Both the position numbers and the translations under genes were made by a program. From a virus, in the IMG/VR virus record IMGVR_UViG_3300033153_006754, positions 1 to 63,727 of that record: a stretch of DNA of 63,727 nt, one strand, 5' to 3'. Under the pieces are notes generated by a model, which was given only the letters and a program-made list of their open reading frames with translations, searched no databases and was not told the origin of the DNA. Shown one piece after another: positions 57,333 through 63,655 of the stretch (positions are counted from its first letter, which is position 1; the number at the start of each line of letters is the position of its first letter).

Positions 57333-57619
57333 GGTTTCTCCTTATACTCCTTCTCCACCGCAGGAGTTGTCTCCGCCTCTACGCCGGCGAACTCCAGGTC
57401 ACCAATCAAGAACACGGCCTCATACAGCTTCCTGTCCTTGTTCCAGATCGTGTTCTCACACTGTTGGGATTCCAGCCTCACTAGCCGGTCAGCGATCACG
57501 CGCACCAAGCGGGGGTGTGAAGCATGCTCTCGAGGATTGAAGCCTTCCGGAGCGTTCGTAAACACCAGCTTGCAGACGCTCTTGAACCCTGGCCCCTCAA
57601 GTGTCATCTTGTACTCCAT
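57317..57619 (-). CDS. Small protein, unknown
   Basis: 100 residues from ATG 57619, chosen because AAGGAG stands six bases before it; an upstream ATG at 57634 overlapping the previous stop is the alternative. Mixed alpha/beta, SVCKLVFTNAPEGFNPREHA, then RLVRVIADRLVRLESQ. Not recognised. Overlaps the next gene by 16 bases. Confidence 0.6.
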   Translation of the reverse strand: MEYKMTLEGPGFKSVCKLVFTNAPEGFNPREHASHPRLVRVIADRLVRLESQQCENTIWNKDRKLYEAVFLIGDLEFAGVEAETTPAVEKEYKEKPCTSR

Positions 57620-57630
57620 CCTCTTCTCCT

Positions 57631-58050
57631 TCATCCTACATCCACCCACTGACCGGTCCCGTTGCACCTAGGGCACGAGATAGTCCGGCAGCCTATACGC
57701 TGGCACCGCGGACAGGGATTGGGGTCATCCACACGACCCTCCCCATTACATGCTGTGCAAGGCACGGTCTTCCACATACCCTCAACGAAGGGCACGTCCA
57801 GAAAGTCCTCCTGTATACCAGCCCACTCCTGGTACCGACCGTTGGGGTGGATAGATTGCTCCGCGCCGAAAAGCGGATGACTCTGAGCGCCCTCACAGCT
57901 ACCAAAAACAACTGCAGGCACCCCATCATTGTCATAGACAACGTGGTACTCCTTGGTGAGGGCCCACCGCAATGACTCCTCATCTTCCAGAGCCTGGTCC
58001 TGGATCCATTGGAGTAGGGTGGGTGCACGAGTGGGGATTGTGTCTGGCAT
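57631..58050 (-). CDS. DnaJ-type zinc-finger protein
   Basis: 139 residues; AGAGGTGAAGC fixes the start. The C-terminal 50 residues have CTACNGEG, CPRC, CRTISCPRC and NGTG: CxxCxGxG repeats as in the DnaJ central zinc finger. The N-terminal half is a small mixed domain. First gene of the leftward accessory operon, about 35 bases behind a family promoter. Could bind unfolded proteins or modulate a host chaperone. Confidence 0.7.
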   Translation of the reverse strand: MPDTIPTRAPTLLQWIQDQALEDEESLRWALTKEYHVVYDNDGVPAVVFGSCEGAQSHPLFGAEQSIHPNGRYQEWAGIQEDFLDVPFVEGMWKTVPCTACNGEGRVDDPNPCPRCQRIGCRTISCPRCNGTGQWVDVG

Positions 58051-58090
58051 GCTTCACCTCTTAACTGACTATGTTAACTAACTACCCAAG

Positions 58091-58118
58091 ATAGTACGCA
58101 TCAGAGCACACAAGTCAA
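58091..58118 (-). promoter_or_regulatory. Promoter of the leftward accessory operon
   Basis: Minus strand TTGACT, 16-base spacer, TACTAT, about 40 bases before the DnaJ-type gene. Same -35 and spacing as the tRNA-array promoters. Confidence 0.7.
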
Positions 58119-58124
58119 TAGCAA

Positions 58125-58310
58125 ACCCTATGGGCGTTTCAAAATAGTGAATTTATATGTGAGCAGTTCCCGAATACCTGCCTGAGGGTTTTCGTTTCCC
58201 TGAGTTTGGAAACTGAGAATGTGATGGGTGACAGCAAGGACCCCTATGGGGATTCTGAAACTCAAAATATGTAATGGGTGGGTATGGGGTATGTAGGGGA
58301 TGTGGAGACA
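58125..58310. repeat. Direct repeats in the divergent control region
   Basis: CCTATGGG occurs twice (about 58128 and 58243), each followed by a TCAAAATA string; GAAACT then ATGTxATGGGTG occurs twice (about 58210 and 58257); a GTTTCC/GGAAAC hairpin lies between. AT-rich patches sit in GC-rich surroundings. These iteron-like repeats between divergent operons suggest a replication origin or operator cluster. Confidence 0.5.
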
Positions 58311-58349
58311 TTCGTTGCATGCCCCCGGGGTCTTGCTCTGGTTAGAGCT

Positions 58350-58717
58350 TGAACCTTGACTAGCTCATGCGAGTTAGCAGCTACCTTAGCTGTGCGCATC
58401 ATGCACACACGCGTGTAGTACTAGCTACTCATAAACCATGAGTACTCAAGGTAAGAGTGGACCACATGAGCATGACCTGACAATTCAGTACTCAGCTAGT
58501 AGCTGTACATGGTGCTAGCGTATGAGGAGTAAAGGACATGTACCTGGCTACCACTACAGTGTGATCAGGGTAGTGCACCCCCACTGTGCCAGAGAGCATG
58601 AGCTATGTGTAGTTCACTAGTTGCGTGATGGCAACACAATGCTAGTGACATGGGTGCACATAGCGTAGTGCATGAGTGTTAGGCCTCGACCTGTAGGCAG
58701 TGGACAGGGACCCTTGG
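58350..58717. other. Hairpin-dense non-coding stretch
   Basis: No convincing gene. Many short inverted repeats built from TAGC, GTAC and CATG words: AGCTA/TAGCT, ACTCAT/ATGAGT, GTACT/AGTAC, GCTAG/CTAGC, CACTAC/GTAGTG, and a nested CACTAG-(GTTGC/GCAAC)-CTAGTG near 58615-58647. It precedes the rightward genes and may be a structured leader or origin element. Confidence 0.5.
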
Positions 58718-58835
58718 TACGTAGGGTATGGAAGGACGTACTACGCTCGGCCAGTAGCGTGGGAAGGACTGGCTACTATGCATGGTTGGTATGGAGGACC
58801 ATGCGTGCTCAGCTGGTAGCACGGGAGGACCAGCC
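58718..58835 (+). repeat. Four tandem D-arm-like units
   Basis: Four diverged units of about 30 bases each end in GGAAGGAC or GGAGGAC. Units 2 and 4 contain 4-bp stems around related 10-base loops: ACGC/GCGT around TCGGCCAGTA (58743-58760) and GTGC/GCAC around TCAGCTGGTA (58805-58822). The second is nearly a standard tRNA D-arm. Unit 3 has TTGGTA in its loop. Stem changes are compensated. Confidence 0.5.
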
Positions 58836-58970
58836 CCAACCCAGGGTTAGCTCATACCATGGCACACATGCCAGTGCTAAGGGACACACCCTGGATCACC
58901 ACAACCTGGATGGCTAGATAGCCATGAATGGCTCAGCGTACGCCTGCACGTGCATGTCACTGTAGACCGG

Positions 58971-59018
58971 GCTGAATAGGGTTCGAACCCCTTATGGGCC
59001 ATTAGCGTAATGGTACGC
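58971..59018 (+). ncRNA. T-arm and D-arm in permuted order in a gene leader
   Basis: AGGG, loop TTCGAAC, CCCT (58978-58992) is a perfect tRNA T-arm. It is followed by a tiny ATG-GGC-CAT stem, TA, and a D-arm GCGT, AATGGT, ACGC (59005-59018). Order T-arm, acceptor-like stem, TA, D-arm is that of the permuted element at 46352-46427, here with a 3-bp acceptor and no anticodon stem. It ends 17 bases before the ATG of the first rightward gene. Confidence 0.5.
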
Positions 59019-59034
59019 ATGAGAAGGAGACACC

Positions 59035-59319
59035 ATGGACGGCATAGACACACGTACATGTGATCACTTCACCGTCGCCAAGGATGGCCAGTGGGTGTAC
59101 TGCGAGAAGGACGCTGTTGCATTCTTGGAAGACAACAACCCATGGAGCAGCAAGCACTGTGGTGAGGACCTGTGTGAAGAACACCTGAAGGAGAGCATTG
59201 AGAGGAGGAAGAGGGACCAGGAGGAGACGGAGAGGAAGGAACAGGGCTTCTGCCCCGAGTGTGGGTACAGGAAGACCAACCACTCCATGACCTGTGAACT
59301 AGGACCGCACATCTACTAA
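59035..59319 (+). CDS. Two-site zinc-binding protein
   Basis: 94 residues; GAAGGAGACACC fixes the start. Cys/His pairs CDHF...YCEKD and HCGEDLCEEH in the first half, then a charged helix (RRKRDQEETERK) and FCPECGYRK at the end. First gene of the rightward set. Likely a small regulatory or RNA-binding protein. Confidence 0.75.
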   Translation: MDGIDTRTCDHFTVAKDGQWVYCEKDAVAFLEDNNPWSSKHCGEDLCEEHLKESIERRKRDQEETERKEQGFCPECGYRKTNHSMTCELGPHIY

Positions 59320-59335
59320 GAGAAGGAGGATCACC

Positions 59336-59497
59336 ATGACCAAGCTGGAAGCACTCAAGAGTGGATGGGCCAAGGAAGCCCGTCGCAACATATGGAAGTG
59401 GAGCACCAAGCTCAACAAGGCCAAGGCCAATGGTAACTGGGATACCGTAGCTATGTACAGGACCTGGATCGTCCTGGAGAAGCGTCACATCAGCTAA
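59336..59497 (+). CDS. 53-residue basic helical protein
   Basis: Reads MTKLEALKSGWAKEARRN, IWKWSTKLNKAKANGN, then YRTWIVLEKRHIS. GAAGGAGGATCACC precedes the ATG. Trp- and Lys-rich, helical; probably binds nucleic acid. Not recognised. A small hairpin CTGGC/GCCAG (59505-59518) follows the stop. Confidence 0.7.
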   Translation: MTKLEALKSGWAKEARRNIWKWSTKLNKAKANGNWDTVAMYRTWIVLEKRHIS

Positions 59498-59573
59498 CCA
59501 CCAACTGGCTCATGCCAGATTAAACGTAATAGGGCACACCAACCTAAGTCCGTGCTTACCGAAGGAGGTGCTT

Positions 59574-59789
59574 ATGCGTAATGCGTACACGGACAAGCTG
59601 GGAGAGACGATCACCATGTTGCACAAAGGGGCGTTCTCTGAGTGCACCAACATGGAGTTCATTGCACACGTGGCAGGTGCGTTCGACGTTCAAGAGTCGG
59701 ACACACAAACAGCCTTCCACGTGATACTGAACAACAGCATCGTCACGTGTTACTCCCCAGCATCACAGACATGGTACTGCAAGTACTAA
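59574..59789 (+). CDS. 71-residue protein, unknown
   Basis: MRNAYTDKLGETITMLHKGAF, then a helix with SECTNMEFIAHVAG and a beta-rich end (IVTCYSPASQTWYC). GAAGGAGGTGCTT fixes the ATG at 59574 over an in-frame GTG six bases earlier. Fold is like small phage proteins of unknown role. A strong hairpin (ACGAG... GTCCTG/CAGGAC ...CTCGT, 59800-59837) follows. Confidence 0.7.
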   Translation: MRNAYTDKLGETITMLHKGAFSECTNMEFIAHVAGAFDVQESDTQTAFHVILNNSIVTCYSPASQTWYCKY

Positions 59790-59797
59790 TGGGTTTG

Positions 59798-59838
59798 AAC
59801 GAGGGGTCCTGATGTGAGCAGGACCTCTACTCGTATCC
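59798..59838 (+). terminator. Strong hairpin between small genes
   Basis: Outer ACGAG/CTCGT and inner GGTCCTG/CAGGACC around an ATGTGAG loop. It lies between two rightward genes, followed by TATCCATTGG, so not a classical T-run terminator; could protect the mRNA end or be cut. Confidence 0.5.
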
Positions 59839-59869
59839 ATTGGTAGTCAACCACTGAGAAGGAGGAGTT

Positions 59870-60058
59870 ATGAACGCAACAATAACCATCGCATTCAGGT
59901 GCCCTTGTGGAGCACAGGACAAGGTCACGGTTCCCACCAACAAGAGAGAGGCCGTGAAGGAGGCCATCGTATCCAACAACGCCCGCTGCACATCCTGCCG
60001 CAGCACGCAGTACACCGAGCCCACCCTCATAGGCTTCGATGACTGCCCTCCCTGCTAA
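59870..60058 (+). CDS. 62-residue zinc ribbon protein
   Basis: GAAGGAGGAGTT precedes the ATG. RCPCGAQDKVTV and RCTSCRST give two CxxC knuckles, with CPPC as the last residues. Beta-rich zinc ribbon of the type that contacts RNA polymerase or nucleic acid. A long structured leader of the next gene starts right at the stop. Confidence 0.75.
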   Translation: MNATITIAFRCPCGAQDKVTVPTNKREAVKEAIVSNNARCTSCRSTQYTEPTLIGFDDCPPC

Positions 60059-60337
60059 GGAGCTCACATCGCTGTCGGCGATGCTCGGCATTCATTCTAT
60101 GCCCAAGGAGCTCGTACCCTGTCGGGGTACTCGGCACTTATCTTATTTAGCTCCGGCTACCGCCTACGCTATCGGTAACCCGCTGGTGCGGATTCCCTCC
60201 TGCAGGATGGACTGCGTCCGTACTCATTCTATGGGCCTTGGCCACATGACAGCTAAGTACTGTCGTCACGTGCTAAGGCCTTCTCTCACTCCCACTCTGT
60301 GCCTGTCTTTGTGAAGGCACAAGAGTAGGAGGTTCCA
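60059..60337 (+). ncRNA. Structured 5' leader with repeated covarying hairpins
   Basis: Two copies of AAGGAGCTC, 6-bp hairpin with TGTCG loop, CTCGGCA: stems CATCGC/GCGATG (60067-60083) and GTACCC/GGGTAC (60114-60130). The loops are identical and the stems differ in every pair by compensation. Further on: GGCAT/ATGCC, TACCG/CGGTA, GGAC/GTCC, a long GGCCTT...AAGGCC hairpin with inner GACAG/CTGTC (60235-60280), and GTGCCT/AGGCAC just before the ribosome site. A regulatory leader of the 523-residue gene is likely. Confidence 0.65.
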
Positions 60338-61909
60338 ATGGCTTATCAGCGGTTGACAAAACAGTTCGACGCTGACATGAGTCAAGTCCCTAACGAAGGA
60401 GAACACACCATGATTAACGAAGCACTGGTTCCCATGTACAAAGAACTGGGATTCGGAGGCCTTCCCGAGGTCTTCGCGAACATCACCAACGAGGTGCTGA
60501 AGGATTACCCTCACACGGTAGTCATCAACCTGGACCTGGGCATCTGCGCCATCAACGGCTGCAGGATGGACCTCAACGAGGGGTTGCTCAATCACCTCAA
60601 GAACCAGAGGGACTGCCTCAGCGCAGTACTCACCATGACACCGCGGACCAGGCGGATGTACCCCACCAACACCAGTGAGACAGAGGACCTTGAACTTCAG
60701 ACGCGAGCCATGCGCTCCTACCTGGCACACGGGGTCATCACCTACTGGGACCTGGTTCTCCTCAGGGAACTGGGTAACGCGCTCAGTGGTCACGTGAACA
60801 CCGAGGACGCCCAGCAGTGGAACGAGAACGCAGTCGAGTGTGACAAGGAGATTGGACGCAACAGGGACAGCAAGAGCGGGGGTGACTTCGGTTACCCCGC
60901 CGGAGAGTCGCTGGTTGCATTCACATGGGACGCGTCGTCAAAGACTCTTAACGACCACACAGGCAATATGCCTACGGAAATGGGCGAACCAACGAAGACC
61001 ATCGCACCTACCAAGAGTGAACAGGGAAATAGATCAGAGGGTCGTATCAGCCAGATGCAGATCGCTTCACCAATGGAATCGGACATCTTCTATGACCTCT
61101 ATGCGACGCTGAAGGTCAGCAAACGCATGTACCGGGGACACGAGTACACCAACAGATACAGGGATCCAAAGGGCTCCACCAAGTCAGCACTCATGGCGCT
61201 GGTTCAGCTGGTCGAAGGCGAAGAAGCCAACAAGGCCAACGCAGTACTAAGATGGAAGATCGGTGCTGGAACAGTGATCGCCGCTACATTCAAGGAGAAC
61301 AGCAAGGGACAAGTGACCGCAACAGCACCAGCATCAGTCATGATCAGTCTCCGAGAGGTGTACGAATACATAGCACTCAAGGATGAGGGGTTCGCAGACA
61401 CTTGGGCTCTGGCTAAGAAGATGGCTTTCGGCAACACCAAGATGAACCTCATCGCTTTCAACCTTGACGAGCGCAAGTACGGTCGGATGCCCAGCTGGTA
61501 CACAGAGACAGAGCGCACAGCCAAGATCGAAGAGACCAAGCGCGTCAACAAGAAGGCATGGATACTACAGCAACGGCTGATCAGGATGATCTCAGTAATC
61601 AACGGTGACTGGGCAGACATAGGCCTCAAACATGGCTTTCTCATGCTCAAGTGCTGGGGACGTCTCGTAGACGAGTGGAGGGTGGCCCTCGGTCACCCAC
61701 TGACCAAGGAGATACAGCAAGAAGTACGAATCAAGAGACTCAGCCCCCCAAAGGTCAAACCTGTCTGCACCAAGTGCGGCCGGCACATGACTGACAATGT
61801 ACTCCCTGGGGGCTTCATCATCGGTCGCGAAGACAAGGAAGGCCAATGCATCCACTGCCTGGATGTAGTACGCCAACCCGAGCGTAGACTGAAGCCCGCA
61901 GCTGGCTAA
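60338..61909 (+). CDS. 523-residue protein with C-terminal zinc ribbon, unknown
   Basis: GTAGGAGGTTCC fixes the start. No known domain seen in the first 450 residues: N-terminal mixed region, a low-complexity Thr/Pro/Glu stretch (about 218-240), and a helical block with YDLYATLKVSKRMYRG (about 252) and YEYIALKDEGFADTWALAKKM. The last 50 residues have VCTKCGRHM and CIHC, a zinc ribbon. It is the largest protein of the rightward arm, with a heavily structured leader, so it is probably tightly controlled. Function unknown. Confidence 0.8.
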   Translation: MAYQRLTKQFDADMSQVPNEGEHTMINEALVPMYKELGFGGLPEVFANITNEVLKDYPHTVVINLDLGICAINGCRMDLNEGLLNHLKNQRDCLSAVLTMTPRTRRMYPTNTSETEDLELQTRAMRSYLAHGVITYWDLVLLRELGNALSGHVNTEDAQQWNENAVECDKEIGRNRDSKSGGDFGYPAGESLVAFTWDASSKTLNDHTGNMPTEMGEPTKTIAPTKSEQGNRSEGRISQMQIASPMESDIFYDLYATLKVSKRMYRGHEYTNRYRDPKGSTKSALMALVQLVEGEEANKANAVLRWKIGAGTVIAATFKENSKGQVTATAPASVMISLREVYEYIALKDEGFADTWALAKKMAFGNTKMNLIAFNLDERKYGRMPSWYTETERTAKIEETKRVNKKAWILQQRLIRMISVINGDWADIGLKHGFLMLKCWGRLVDEWRVALGHPLTKEIQQEVRIKRLSPPKVKPVCTKCGRHMTDNVLPGGFIIGREDKEGQCIHCLDVVRQPERRLKPAAG

Positions 61910-61928
61910 GGTGAACCCGCCCTTCAGC
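61901..61928 (+). terminator. Hairpin of the GGTGAACCCGCC family, copy 1
   Basis: AAGG and CCTT, extended by GCTG/CAGC, pair around a TGAACCCGC loop directly at the stop codon of the 523-residue gene. Related hairpins follow the next genes with different stems but the same loop core. Confidence 0.55.
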
Positions 61929-61949
61929 TATCCATTGAAGGAGGTGACT

Positions 61950-62222
61950 ATGTACTACGACTGCGGAGATTGCCCAGTGCTACGCGGTAGCCACTGCTGC
62001 AAAGACGATGACGTCAGCTGCACCGATGCCAGAGACATGGCCGGGGACGATCACATGGTTGGCGAAGTCCTTGCCAAGGTGTTCAGCTCACTCAGCTCAC
62101 GCAATATCGACCCCGAAGTCGACACTGTCGAGTGGGAACGTTGCAGGTGCTGTGGAGATCCTACCGAGACGGTCAATGGCTCTGGCGAGTGCACCGGGTG
62201 CGAGTCAACCATCAACGACTAG
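61950..62222 (+). CDS. Cysteine-rich 90-residue protein
   Basis: GAAGGAGGTGACT fixes the ATG. Cys clusters CGDCPVLRGSHCC and C in the N-terminal third; WERCRCCGDP and CTGCES at the C-terminus form a zinc ribbon. Acidic middle. Two metal sites likely. Function unknown. Confidence 0.72.
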   Translation: MYYDCGDCPVLRGSHCCKDDDVSCTDARDMAGDDHMVGEVLAKVFSSLSSRNIDPEVDTVEWERCRCCGDPTETVNGSGECTGCESTIND

Positions 62223-62230
62223 ACCAATAT

Positions 62231-62263
62231 CCCTGGGGCAGGTCAGGTGGACCCGCCCTGGGG
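62231..62263 (+). terminator. Hairpin of the GGTGAACCCGCC family, copy 2
   Basis: CCC-T-GGGGC pairs with GCCC-T-GGG around a loop containing GGTGGACCCG, just behind the stop of the 90-residue gene. GTTAATTG follows. Confidence 0.5.
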
Positions 62264-62348
62264 TTAATTGGGTGATCTGAGCTATAACCTGGAGTTATTG
62301 CTCACTTTATACAGGATTTGGACGGTTTTACGCCAGAAGGAGGCTGAA

Positions 62349-62954
62349 ATGTCCGAGAACGACAGCAAAGTGCCCGTTATGGGCTTCTTTTCGAAGGTCT
62401 ACAACGGCTTAGCCGGTGCTGGGCAGTACATCGCCGACACCGCATTCGATCTCCACATCAAGGCAGAGAGCGAAGAGGAACGCGACATGTTCCAGAGGTT
62501 CCACGACAAGGTAACGGGCAGGGGCCCAGCTGCCAAGGTAACGGCCGCAAGCGTGGTCACCGGTGGGGTAGCTGAGATAGCTAACCAGCTGATCCTTGGC
62601 TCGATCACACTCAGCCTCATCAACCTCGGGGTGATGGGTGCCGGAGCTATCGGTAACGTGGCCATCCGCGGCCACCGCTACATCATCACCAGGAAGGACA
62701 AGGATGGCGAGCCCACCAGCAAAGAGGTCGGTCAGCTGGTTGACGGCGCCGTTCCCGCACTGCTCGAAGAAGAGCACAAAGCACTCTGGGGTGTGGCCAA
62801 GGGAGCTAACTGGGTCCGCAAAGACTTCGACGACGTCTACAGCCAGTTCAAGGCTGGGTCGTTCAAGTCAGCTCGCTTCGCAAGGGAATTCGGCACGCTC
62901 ATCAAGCTGGCCGAGTCCAATGGCGTCATCAAGCTGGCGCCGGCACCAGCCTAA
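62349..62954 (+). CDS. Membrane-associated protein
   Basis: 201 residues; GAAGGAGGCTGAA fixes the ATG at 62349. Charged N-terminus, then a long hydrophobic region about 63-105 (VVTGGVAEIANQLILG, ITLSLINLGVMGAGAIGNVAI) that could form one or two membrane helices. The C-terminal half is charged and helical. Might be an inner-membrane effector such as a superinfection-exclusion or antiholin protein, by topology only. Confidence 0.7.
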   Translation: MSENDSKVPVMGFFSKVYNGLAGAGQYIADTAFDLHIKAESEEERDMFQRFHDKVTGRGPAAKVTAASVVTGGVAEIANQLILGSITLSLINLGVMGAGAIGNVAIRGHRYIITRKDKDGEPTSKEVGQLVDGAVPALLEEEHKALWGVAKGANWVRKDFDDVYSQFKAGSFKSARFAREFGTLIKLAESNGVIKLAPAPA

Positions 62955-62981
62955 CCAGCAACGGTCACCTGACCATGCAGC

Positions 62982-63007
62982 AGACCAGGGGCACCCGCCC
63001 TTGGTCT
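62982..63007 (+). terminator. Hairpin of the GGTGAACCCGCC family, copy 3
   Basis: AGACCA/TGGTCT with inner GGG/CCC around a GCACCCG loop, 28 bases behind the membrane-protein stop. TGCTGTGTGA follows. Confidence 0.55.
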
Positions 63008-63058
63008 TGCTGTGTGATACGAATCAGAATCCACTACTTCATCTTGGAGGATAGTACC

Positions 63059-63112
63059 ATGCGATCTGGGGGTAAGTCCCCAGTGGTGTCAGCTGGCATC
63101 ACGCCCGGCTGA
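63059..63112 (+). CDS. Possible 17-residue peptide with a strong ribosome site
   Basis: CTTGGAGGATAGTACC stands before ATG, and the frame reads MRSGGKSPVVSAGITPG then stops. An almost identical ribosome site at 63376-63392 precedes an ATG with only one further codon. Both may be remnants or minimal ORFs that stall or protect ribosomes. Confidence 0.35.
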   Translation: MRSGGKSPVVSAGITPG

Positions 63113-63334
63113 CCATCTAATGGGTGAGTGGTCCGACAACTTGCCAGCTACATGGCAGGGACTGGGGAAACCCGGTGCTGGGCGTGGTAGCTCAGCTGGA
63201 TTGCGTCGGGTAGCTGGGGAGCCAGACAGGGACATGGGTCGTACAGCCCAGAGTCATGACCAGCTCCTTGTAGACAGCTACTTGCGGGTGAAAGCCCCGT
63301 GCTCACCGCCAATACCTCCTTCTCAGCTCGGTTG

Positions 63335-63360
63335 CCAGCAGGGTGAACCCGCCCTGCTGG
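63335..63360 (+). terminator. Hairpin of the GGTGAACCCGCC family, copy 4
   Basis: Perfect 9-bp stem CCAGCAGGG/CCCTGCTGG with loop TGAACCCG. Best copy of the family. It is not directly behind a recognisable gene, so the element is not merely a stop-codon companion. Confidence 0.6.
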
Positions 63361-63596
63361 TATCTGAGTGCCATGTCTTGGAGGACAGTCCAATGGACTA
63401 ACCCAGCCCCGGTCAGCTGAGGTGGACATCAGCTCGACCAGAACTCAGCTGCTAAGGTGGTGTGTCAGCTGAGGTGGGCCCAACATTGAAAGCACACCAT
63501 CGGCTACTGGACAGGGGCGCCTGCCTGCAGGAACGGGGTAGCTCGACCCGGAAGCCAGTAGTCCAGAGAACGTTCCGACAGGGTTGCGAGCACCCG

Positions 63597-63655
63597 AGCT
63601 GAGTCAGCCAACGAGTCCATAGTCAGCTGACTCAGCTACGCCCCCGAAGGGGGCG
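63597..63655 (+). repeat. 12-bp inverted repeat followed by a GC hairpin
   Basis: AGCTGAGTCAGC (63597-63608) and GCTGACTCAGCT (63626-63637) are perfect inverted repeats with a 17-base spacer. Directly after, CGCCCCC/GGGGGCG with a GAA loop (63639-63655). Could be a double terminator or an operator-like site. Confidence 0.6.

Noticed and set aside
58125-58310. CRISPR array
   Set aside because: Repeats are only two copies each, imperfect and unevenly spaced.
58672-58917. An 81-codon plus-strand open frame in the control region
   Set aside because: No ribosome site, and it covers the tandem D-arm-like units and hairpins; amino-acid make-up is not protein-like.
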